Below are positions 46,116 to 53,963 of a stretch of 64,000 nt of DNA, piece by piece. Every line of letters begins with the position of its first letter. The stretch's first letter is position 1. Origin of the DNA: Phycisphaeraceae bacterium (GTDB lineage Bacteria; Planctomycetota; Phycisphaerae; Phycisphaerales; SM1A02); NCBI GenBank assembly GCA_019636755.1, contig JAHBWZ010000001.1:372001-436000 (forward strand). Direction: 5' to 3'. The translations under genes and the position numbers were made by a program. The notes under the pieces were generated by a model. That model was not told the origin of the DNA and ran no database searches. It was given only the letters and a program-made list of their open reading frames with translations.

Positions 46116-49100
46116 TCACGGGGAGGCAAGGACGCGCGGCCGCAGGCTTGCCATGAGGCTGTGTATGTAGGTCGTCGCATCGTCCGACTGGAAGAGGACT
46201 CCAAGCGCTTCGACCTCTGCCTTCGTCATCAACTCCCCTGACCCGCTGGACCAGCCGAGGCTTGCAAACGGTGTGCTGGAGAGGATGAAGGCATGCAGCT
46301 GCAGGTCGGGCGCCTGCCGCGCCACGATCTCCTGCAGGCGTGGAATGTCCCGTGTTGCGAACTGGATCTTCGGATCTGCCGGATCGAAGTGGTGCAACCC
46401 CTTGGGATCCACGAATGCCAGGTGCTGATGCGCACCCTCCTGCACCCACAGGAGGAAATCGGGAAAGAAGTTGGCCGCCTGGAAGAAGCCGAGGCCGGTC
46501 ACCGCCTGGTTCCGCAGCAGGTACACCTCCCGCTCACGGTGGGCTGCACACCACCTCGCAAGATCCTGAACAAACTGGGCCTCCCACGTGTCCAGGGCAA
46601 CCGGGCTGATCCTGATCTCGGCGTTCCTGCCGACGTGCAACAGTGGCTGATACATGTGGCCGTTGAACGGCACGGTCCGCCATCGTCCGCCCCACTGGCT
46701 CCAGGGCGCGAGGTGGTTCAAGCCGAGGGCGACCTTGAGGTCATTGATGAACGTCTCGATCCGTCCGATCTCCTCAGCAGTCTGCGCCAGTTCTGTCGTC
46801 TCGATGGTGTATCCATCGACGATGCTCGGATCGTCTGGCGCAAGATCCACGACCTCGAGGTACGGCGCCTCCCATCGTCCACGTACATAGCGGTAGAACC
46901 TCTCCGCGTACGCGTTCAGGAGTTGCTGCGCCATCCGCTGCCACTGTGCGCGGTTCTCGTACCGATCCAGTCGCATGTCATCGGCGGTCGCCATCAGTTC
47001 GTACCAGTCATCGCGCGCGAGCATGGCGCGGACCGCGCCCCGATCGGCGTGCAGCCGGTCCAGTCCTCTTGTCGCCTTGAATGCCTCGATGCCGAACAGC
47101 AGGGCATCGACATCGAACATGAAGGCGGGAATCGTCTTCAGTGTCTGACGCGGCAGGTCACCGGCCTGTCCGATGGCCCCTGTGATCGCCTGGTTCGCAC
47201 CGGCGATTCCTCGGACGCGTGGCAGCCAGTTCAGCCGAGTCCGACGGTGCCGGAGCCACGCATCCTCCGGCGCCGTCTCGTCCGGCGGCCGCAGACGCAC
47301 CAGCGGCCCGAGCCTCCGGAAGGCCTGGCCACGCTCCACGGCTTCTCCGTCGATCTCCTCACGCAGTCGCAGCGTCCTGAGCCTTCGCTCCGGCAGGGTC
47401 TTCACCACGGGCAGATCCCAGATCTGCTTGTCCTGGGCCTCCGGTACCTCACTGAGGATCCAGTCCCGGAACTGGTTCATGTAACTCGCCTTGACCCCGA
47501 ACACCTGGAGAGTCTCGACCTGCCGCAGATTGCGGGGCACCGGTGGCTTCTCTGCAATCACCGATGATCGACGAAGGCTCATGCGGTATCCCCGCAGGCG
47601 CACGCCCCGTCCGAACAGCTGGATGATCTGCGTACCTTCGCCCCTGCCCATCCGCATCAGTCCGATCGACGACACCCGCCACGAGTTCCACCCTTCGGTG
47701 AACTTGCGGGAGCCGACCAGCAGGTTGATCGGGCTGTCGTCCCGGTTGATGCCATTGAACAGCGACCCGCGGTTCGCGTCGTCCTCCAGCCGCACGAGGT
47801 GCTTCCCAGCGCAGGCGTCCGCGACCGCTCCCGGATCACCGACATTGACCACGCCGAACGGATCATTCTCACCGACCCTCAGGGCCAGCTCTCCGGCTGC
47901 ACTTTTGAGCAGTTGCACGGCGAGCACGCCGCCGCCGGGCGCCCGGAACACGTCCCGCAGAATGCCCTCGTGCAACCTCCGCGCCTCCGCCGCCTTGTCA
48001 CCGGAGACATCGATGTGGGGAAGCCGGTGTGCCAGCAGGTCGCGCCCCCTCTGGTCCTGGAACCCCTCCTCGAGCAGGCTCTGAATCACCGCGACAGACT
48101 CGTCAGGCGCGGCCAGGAACGCATGCAGAAAGAGAAGGACTTCGACGACGTCTGAAACAGACTCCTTGTCGTCCACGGTCGAGGCCTTGCCGCCGGTGAC
48201 CGTGTGTCCGACGAACACCCACAGCGGTTTGTCGACCTGAAAGGGCTTCATGGCGTCGCCGCCGTCCATCCACACCCGCAACTGCTGATAGAACAGCAGG
48301 AGTGCCGCCGTCAGGTAGCGGCTCTGGTTCCTGTCGTCCTCCAGGTTCAGAATCGTGAAGTCCTTGCCATAGCCATCGCGGTAGAAGCTGCGGTAGGCGT
48401 AGTCGAACAGGACGCTCCGCGCATAGCGGTCCTTCATCTCCTCGTCGTTGCCGATGGCCTCCTTGAACGTCGCCGAGTACTCGATGCAGAATCCGTCCCT
48501 GGAAAGCTGGTCCCGCCTTGCAATCCACTTGCCCTCGCCGCCGCGTCCCGCGCCGCGGTGCCCCTCGTCCACCAGCACGAGATTGCACCCCTCGAACGCC
48601 TCGGTCGCCACCGTCGCCTTGCCGTGGTCGTCCTGGAACTTGTGAATGGACAGAATCCTGATCGCGCGCTGCGCCAGCGGCGCGAACAGCCCGTCCACGC
48701 CCTGCTCGCCGACGGTGACGACCTCGAATCCGGACTGGGTGAACTCCGTCGCGTGCTGGGCGCTCAAGCCGTCGTTCGGCGTAACGAGGATGACCTGGTC
48801 GAGTCTCGGCCACGTTCCGGCGGCGAACGCGGCGGCATGATACTGCCGGAACTGGCGGACATGGACATGCATGAGCAGCGTCTTGCCGCTCCCGGTTGCG
48901 CACCAGAATGCCAGCCGGGCCAGTTGGCGGCGTGGATCCGCATCATCGCCCTCCCGCGCCTCCGTCGGGAACAGCGCCACCCGGTCCGGCGCTGCGGCCT
49001 CCGCGTTGTGCCCGGTGATCGTGGCGTTGATCTCATCGCGGAGCGCGCCTGCATCCCGGAAGTACCGGTCGAGGAACAGTTCCGTGAACAGGAGCGCCAG

Positions 49101-49442
49101 GTACTGGTGGTACTTCCAGTCGATCCGCGGCTGGTTGTGACGCAGGCGGGAGGTGTTGATCTCCTGCGTGTGCTCCAGGATATTCTGCTCATAGACGCGC
49201 AGGCGATCCACGGGAACAACGTCGGCGTCCGCGACAGTCGGCATCACGCCGGCGATCGCCTCGAAGAAGCGGTGCAGGCCGGTTCGCTCGTCGATGCCCT
49301 CCGGGCTGTCGGGCGAGACCTGAAACCGGTCCTTGAACTGCTTCAGATCGTGCACCCCCACCTTCGCGAGTGCCCACTGAAACAGAACCGTCTGACGGTG
49401 AAAGTCAGGCCTGGGTCTAGCTCTCCGTGGCCCCTCAGCCAT
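46116..49442 (-). CDS. Type III restriction Res-like DEAD helicase with C-terminal nuclease motif
   Basis: 1108 residues. Walker A ATGSGKT (182-188) and the Walker B box DEGH (292-295) start an SF2 helicase. ATFKEAI is a motif III-like segment, and GSRKFTEGWNSWRVSSIGLM ... QIIQLFGRGVRLRG correspond to motifs V and VI. Near the C-terminus, FFPDFLLWVQ and LAFVDPKGL give a D...D-P-K pattern of a PD-(D/E)XK nuclease. Res subunits cut unmodified DNA after ATP-driven movement. The ATG at 49442 overlaps the RhuM-like gene by 8 nt. It differs from classical Res in lying after a RhuM-like gene and beside an SNF2 protein. Confidence 0.85.
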   Translation of the reverse strand: MAEGPRRARPRPDFHRQTVLFQWALAKVGVHDLKQFKDRFQVSPDSPEGIDERTGLHRFFEAIAGVMPTVADADVVPVDRLRVYEQNILEHTQEINTSRLRHNQPRIDWKYHQYLALLFTELFLDRYFRDAGALRDEINATITGHNAEAAAPDRVALFPTEAREGDDADPRRQLARLAFWCATGSGKTLLMHVHVRQFRQYHAAAFAAGTWPRLDQVILVTPNDGLSAQHATEFTQSGFEVVTVGEQGVDGLFAPLAQRAIRILSIHKFQDDHGKATVATEAFEGCNLVLVDEGHRGAGRGGEGKWIARRDQLSRDGFCIEYSATFKEAIGNDEEMKDRYARSVLFDYAYRSFYRDGYGKDFTILNLEDDRNQSRYLTAALLLFYQQLRVWMDGGDAMKPFQVDKPLWVFVGHTVTGGKASTVDDKESVSDVVEVLLFLHAFLAAPDESVAVIQSLLEEGFQDQRGRDLLAHRLPHIDVSGDKAAEARRLHEGILRDVFRAPGGGVLAVQLLKSAAGELALRVGENDPFGVVNVGDPGAVADACAGKHLVRLEDDANRGSLFNGINRDDSPINLLVGSRKFTEGWNSWRVSSIGLMRMGRGEGTQIIQLFGRGVRLRGYRMSLRRSSVIAEKPPVPRNLRQVETLQVFGVKASYMNQFRDWILSEVPEAQDKQIWDLPVVKTLPERRLRTLRLREEIDGEAVERGQAFRRLGPLVRLRPPDETAPEDAWLRHRRTRLNWLPRVRGIAGANQAITGAIGQAGDLPRQTLKTIPAFMFDVDALLFGIEAFKATRGLDRLHADRGAVRAMLARDDWYELMATADDMRLDRYENRAQWQRMAQQLLNAYAERFYRYVRGRWEAPYLEVVDLAPDDPSIVDGYTIETTELAQTAEEIGRIETFINDLKVALGLNHLAPWSQWGGRWRTVPFNGHMYQPLLHVGRNAEIRISPVALDTWEAQFVQDLARWCAAHREREVYLLRNQAVTGLGFFQAANFFPDFLLWVQEGAHQHLAFVDPKGLHHFDPADPKIQFATRDIPRLQEIVARQAPDLQLHAFILSSTPFASLGWSSGSGELMTKAEVEALGVLFQSDDATTYIHSLMASLRPRVLASP

Positions 49443-50529
49443 TCGTGCCCCCGCGCTTCCCCTTCTTCCCCCTGGCCTCGCCACGCTGCGGCCCGGCCGG
49501 TCGCCTCCTGTCCAACTTCTTCACCTTGTTCACAGCCTCGTCAAAGTGCTCATCGACCGGCTGAGGCAACGATGCCTGCTGCCCCCGGTACTTCTCGAAC
49601 TCATCCGAAGCCCTGGCCAGCGCCGCATCGTGCGAAACCCGGCCCGCGTGTGTCAGTATCTGCCGCTCGCTCAGCCGCAGGAAATCGTCCAGCTTCTCGA
49701 TCCAATCCTGCATCCGCATCGGCCGCCGGTTCAGCGCCTGCAGCTCCGCAAAGTCCAGGTACGCGGACACAATCAGATTCAACGCCTTCAACTCGTCTTC
49801 GTCGAGGTAGTTCTTCGCCGTCCCGATGTCGGTCCTGCGCGGCTTCTCCCCCGCCCAGGTCGTCAAGCCCATGTTGGGCTTGCTCGCATCCGCCCGGCGA
49901 TGGATCACCTCCGCCGCGGTCTGTCCGTGGATCGCCCAGTGCATCTTGTTCTGCACGGTCTGAAAGAACACCTGTGACGCCTCGGCCCCCGCGTCATAGT
50001 CGACGCTTGTTGCGTAGATATCGAGCACTTTCCGCCAGAAGACCCGCTCGGACGAGCGGATGTCCCGAATCCGCGCCAGCAGTTCCTCGAAGTATCCCCC
50101 GCCGCCGGCCGCCTTGAGCCGGTCGTCGTCCATCGCAAAGCCCTTGACGATGTACTCGCGCAGCCGCTGCGTCGCCCAGATGCGGAACTGCGTACCCCGC
50201 ACTGACCTCACGCGGTAGCCAACCGAGATGACGACGTCCAGGTTGAAGTACTCAACCAGCCGTTCGACGGTTCGCCCCCCCTCGGTCTGAACTGTTGCAT
50301 ATTCTGCAACAGTTGCCCCTCGCTCCAATTCCCTGTCGGCAAAGACGTTGGCGATGTGCCGGGAAATGACCGACTTGTCCCGGTCGAAGAGCGCCGCCAT
50401 CTGGTTGAGCGAGAGCCACACCGTCTCGCCACGGATCCGCACTTCAACCCGGGTCAGGCCGTCCTCGGTCTGGTACAGCAGGAACTCACCCCCGCCCGGA
50501 CCGCCTCCGGAAGCGATCTCCGTGCTCAC
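49435..50529 (-). CDS. RhuM family protein
   Basis: 364 residues. The N-terminal part TRVEVRIRGETVWLSLNQMAALFDRDKSVISRHIANVF is the RhuM/Bro-type DNA-binding-like domain. VEYFNLDVVISVGYRVRSVRGTQFRIWATQRLREYIVKGFAMDDDRL is the RhuM core. The C-terminal third is basic (RGKKGKRGG). RhuM was first named in a Salmonella pathogenicity island; such genes are often found in R-M loci, with unproven role. It overlaps the methyltransferase (ATGA) and the Res-like gene (8 nt). Confidence 0.85.
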   Translation of the reverse strand: MSTEIASGGGPGGGEFLLYQTEDGLTRVEVRIRGETVWLSLNQMAALFDRDKSVISRHIANVFADRELERGATVAEYATVQTEGGRTVERLVEYFNLDVVISVGYRVRSVRGTQFRIWATQRLREYIVKGFAMDDDRLKAAGGGGYFEELLARIRDIRSSERVFWRKVLDIYATSVDYDAGAEASQVFFQTVQNKMHWAIHGQTAAEVIHRRADASKPNMGLTTWAGEKPRRTDIGTAKNYLDEDELKALNLIVSAYLDFAELQALNRRPMRMQDWIEKLDDFLRLSERQILTHAGRVSHDAALARASDEFEKYRGQQASLPQPVDEHFDEAVNKVKKLDRRRPAGPQRGEARGKKGKRGGTNG

Positions 50530-53500
50530 AGCCCACCCCCATCCGAATCCTCAAACATCTTCGCCTTGAACGTCTCCTCCGTCGGGTACACCGTGCGGAT
50601 CTCTGCCGTCGGCTGCGGCAGGGTCACCGGGCCGTTGATGTAGATCAGGTGGTAGTCGCGGTGCGCCGTCCGCTCGCGCGTGCTCTCGCGGTGACGGGCC
50701 ATCCATGCGTCGAGCACGGCGGCGTCCTTCTCCGGGTCGTCGGTCAGCGTGCGCCACACCACCAGCACGCGTGTGCTGTTCCCGTCGTTCAGTTCGCCCT
50801 CGACGCGATGGAACACATAGGGTCCGTTCGCGTCACGCCGGAGGCGACCGGTCAGCCTCAGCCGGCCCAGACCGTCCTCGTGCGGCGCTCGCTCGAAGTC
50901 CGCGCTGTACCGCTCCACCGGCCCGTATGCGTGGACTTTCAGACCGATCAGGTAGTTGAAGGTCTCGACCAGATCGACACGGTGCCGCCTGATCTCGGCA
51001 TCACCTGCCAGTTGGGCGTTGATGGTGTATCCCCACGGGTCGCGGAACGCATCGAGATCGAGGAGGTGCGGGCCGAGTTCGAGGTCGAGGGCGTAGGTGA
51101 GGAGGGCATCCTTCTCCGAATCGGAGCAACCATCAAGGAGCCCGTCTACTGGCGCGGGAAGGTTGTTGAGGGCATCGTCGTAGGACTCCAACGAGAAGTA
51201 CTTGACCAACGCACCACCGGGCACGCCGGCGCCGTGTGACTGGGCTTCGCCGCCCCTCCAATCCGGGCTGTAAAGAACCTTTGCAATGCGCGGCTTGAGA
51301 ACAGTATGAAAGTACGCACCCATTTCGACAAGGATGAACTTCCGATTGCCGCCCCCGTCAGTCTCACGATTCATCTTGACAACCGCATGTCCCGTGGTGC
51401 CTGATCCTGCAAAGTAGTCCAGCACAACCGCACTTTGATCATCTGCAACGACAGAGTGAAGCGCGTCAAACGTGTTGAACAGCGACTTCGGATAGACGAA
51501 CTCTCCTCGCGATCCGAGCAGATCTTTGATCAAGTTTGTGCCATGCGACGATGCATCGTACTTCGAATCGTACCACAGTGTCTTTGGCTTCCTGCCGCCC
51601 TTGATGCGATCCTTCAGCAGAATTGAATACACGCCGGGGCCGCCCTTCACGACAAAGTCGCCCCTTCTTGCGTGCATCAGTAGCTTGTGGCGATCCGACC
51701 AACGCCACACCCTTCGCCCGCCATCGCTGTCCACCGGCATAATCGCCGTGACGTTCGGGCGTTCGATCGCATCATCGTAATCGACACGTACTACTTCGCC
51801 TCGCTCGTCAAGAAAGAGTGCATGCGACGAGTCATACGCCGCTGGATATGGTGTGGCTCGTGGACCGCCAACGCCGACGACGGTGCGCGCCAGAGTATCA
51901 ACAAAGATGGAGAATTCGGAGTTCGGTCGATCCAGGGGTGTCGACAGACCACCGCTTCGCCGAAATGGCAGCAACCGGAATGTGGATTCCTCGTCACTGC
52001 CAGCGTAGCTCGCCTCCTGTTCCTCGGTAAGCGGCTGATCGATGATCTCAACGTCTTCTTGGCTCAGAGATGTACAGATGATGTAGTCGTGGCTTGTTGC
52101 GTAGTGACTATTGATACCTCGTCCTCTCGGATTCGTTTGAACCGCCAGAGTTCCCAGATAGTTCTCCTCGCCAAAGAGATGATCTACAACCGACTTCGCG
52201 CGATGGAACTCAGCATCGTCGATTGCGAGCTGAAGGCAACCACCACGCGAGATAGTCTTGATTGCAACTCGGAGCCTGTCGATCAGCATGGCAAGCCACG
52301 ATGAGTGGCGATACATGTTTTTGTAGACGAACGTCGCCTCACTGGTGTTATATGGAGGGTCGAGGTAGATACACTTGACTGCTGCGCGATATCGTTGCTG
52401 GATTAGCATGACGGCCTGAAAGTTCTCCGAATGGATCAGGACGCCAGTAACCGCTTCCTCCAGTGGTATCCTTCTATCGCCACCGATGACCTCCTCGGTG
52501 GCGAGGAGTTCGGCCTTGAAGCCGCACTCGAAGATTGCGGTATCAACGACGAGGCTACGTCCGAGATTCGAGTCCAAGTACTCGCGTGTGGCCCATGGGA
52601 GATCATCGAGTAACGGCACATCGGCCACCGCGCTGACAGTTGGCTTGAACCCCAACCGCTCCCACTCCGCCCACTGCTCGGCATTCTCCGCGACCACATC
52701 GCGCAGGGCAGGCGGGATCCGGTCCACGGTCACCAGCCAGTTCGTGTTCAGCACGAACTTCTTCTTGAGCCACATCTTCTTCTGGAAGTCCTCGATCGAG
52801 GCAAGGAACGCGATCAGGCGACCGGCGACGGTGCGGATGGCCTTTACCCTGCCCTGCACGCGCTGCAGGTGATCCGGCGGCAGGCTCTCGAGGTCGTCCA
52901 GGCGCATGACGTCGTTCTTGATGTAGAAGTCGAGCTCGCGGCGAAGGAATCCACCAAGATCCTTGTGGATGAAGTAGTCGAAGGTGTTGCGGGCAGTGAA
53001 GTGATCCAGGTGCTTTCCAAGGAGCGTGCGGTCAGGCTTGTCTGCCGTCGCGGCAGCGCCGGGAGTACCAACGAGCGACCGCCACGCCTCGGACATCGCG
53101 GCGATGGCCCGCTTCTCCGCGTCGGCGCAATACTGCTCTCGATCGTCGCCCTTCTTGGGGTTGGTGGGCTTTGCGTAGTCGCCGCCGAAGATAGCGACAG
53201 CACCAGCGGCGGCACGGTCCTTGTCGGCCTGCGTCGGCACCCGGAACTCGAAGCGCAGTGTCAGCTCGCTCGCCGTCGCCTCGACCGGGCTCTCGATCGC
53301 GAGGATGTACCGACGCCTGGCATCATCGGCCTCCTTGTTGTTGCCCGCTTCCTGCGTGGCCTCGACAAGTCTGAAGCGGACGATCTTCTCGCCATCGCCG
53401 ACCTTGAACCGGTAGTCCTTATGCCACTCGCCGGACTTGATGTAGTACTGGTCCTTGTTGGCCCAGTGGAGCGTCACTTCCTCGCCGCTGTAGGGAATGG

Positions 53501-53942
53501 CGTAGGTGTCGCCCTTGTACCGGCGCTGGGAGATGAAGTCGCCCTCGTCGTAATAGCGACTGAAAAAGGCAAGCAGGTGGTTGTAGATGTCGGCCTCCAG
53601 GTCGGCCGATGCTGCGCCGCCCGCAGACTCCAGCCGGGCCCGGAGTTCCCTCACCCTGGGAAGCGTGTCCGGATCGGCCCCGAGCGTGCGGGCCTGCTCG
53701 ATCGCCTTGTCCAGGTCGGCCTGCACCTGATCAGCCGCCCCGGCGCCATGAGCCGCGAGCGTGGCCTTGACAACGTCTTTGAGCTGTCGATCGAGAAACG
53801 CTGTGACTTCCTTGTTCCTGGCCGCCATGATGCGGTAGATGCCGAAGTCCAGGTCGGATTTGTCGAGCTCGAACAACTCCCTCAGCTTGGCCTTGAGGGC
53901 GTTGAACCTGTTGTCCGTGATGGTCGTGGTGGCTGGGGGCAT
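50526..53942 (-). CDS. Beta-class DNA N6-adenine/N4-cytosine methyltransferase (Mod-like)
   Basis: 1138 residues. Motif IV DPPYN at 528-532 precedes motif I DYFAGSGTTG (842-851), the beta-class order. About 310 residues between them probably hold the target-recognition domain. The N-terminal 500 residues are a helical/beta module not typical of small Mod subunits. The C-terminal 250 residues form a further domain. It is expected to methylate the host site so that the Res-like protein spares it. DNA from about 51.25 to 52.6 kb, covering the catalytic and recognition part, has much lower GC than both ends. It starts 21 nt after the SNF2 gene and overlaps RhuM by 4 nt. Confidence 0.87.
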   Translation of the reverse strand: MPPATTTITDNRFNALKAKLRELFELDKSDLDFGIYRIMAARNKEVTAFLDRQLKDVVKATLAAHGAGAADQVQADLDKAIEQARTLGADPDTLPRVRELRARLESAGGAASADLEADIYNHLLAFFSRYYDEGDFISQRRYKGDTYAIPYSGEEVTLHWANKDQYYIKSGEWHKDYRFKVGDGEKIVRFRLVEATQEAGNNKEADDARRRYILAIESPVEATASELTLRFEFRVPTQADKDRAAAGAVAIFGGDYAKPTNPKKGDDREQYCADAEKRAIAAMSEAWRSLVGTPGAAATADKPDRTLLGKHLDHFTARNTFDYFIHKDLGGFLRRELDFYIKNDVMRLDDLESLPPDHLQRVQGRVKAIRTVAGRLIAFLASIEDFQKKMWLKKKFVLNTNWLVTVDRIPPALRDVVAENAEQWAEWERLGFKPTVSAVADVPLLDDLPWATREYLDSNLGRSLVVDTAIFECGFKAELLATEEVIGGDRRIPLEEAVTGVLIHSENFQAVMLIQQRYRAAVKCIYLDPPYNTSEATFVYKNMYRHSSWLAMLIDRLRVAIKTISRGGCLQLAIDDAEFHRAKSVVDHLFGEENYLGTLAVQTNPRGRGINSHYATSHDYIICTSLSQEDVEIIDQPLTEEQEASYAGSDEESTFRLLPFRRSGGLSTPLDRPNSEFSIFVDTLARTVVGVGGPRATPYPAAYDSSHALFLDERGEVVRVDYDDAIERPNVTAIMPVDSDGGRRVWRWSDRHKLLMHARRGDFVVKGGPGVYSILLKDRIKGGRKPKTLWYDSKYDASSHGTNLIKDLLGSRGEFVYPKSLFNTFDALHSVVADDQSAVVLDYFAGSGTTGHAVVKMNRETDGGGNRKFILVEMGAYFHTVLKPRIAKVLYSPDWRGGEAQSHGAGVPGGALVKYFSLESYDDALNNLPAPVDGLLDGCSDSEKDALLTYALDLELGPHLLDLDAFRDPWGYTINAQLAGDAEIRRHRVDLVETFNYLIGLKVHAYGPVERYSADFERAPHEDGLGRLRLTGRLRRDANGPYVFHRVEGELNDGNSTRVLVVWRTLTDDPEKDAAVLDAWMARHRESTRERTAHRDYHLIYINGPVTLPQPTAEIRTVYPTEETFKAKMFEDSDGGGL

Positions 53943-53963
53943 GGTGTTCCGGGGCAGGCTCGT

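Noticed and set aside
48204-50117. 637-codon plus-strand frame opposite Res-like and RhuM-like genes
   Set aside because: Antisense to well-supported domains, low-complexity end.
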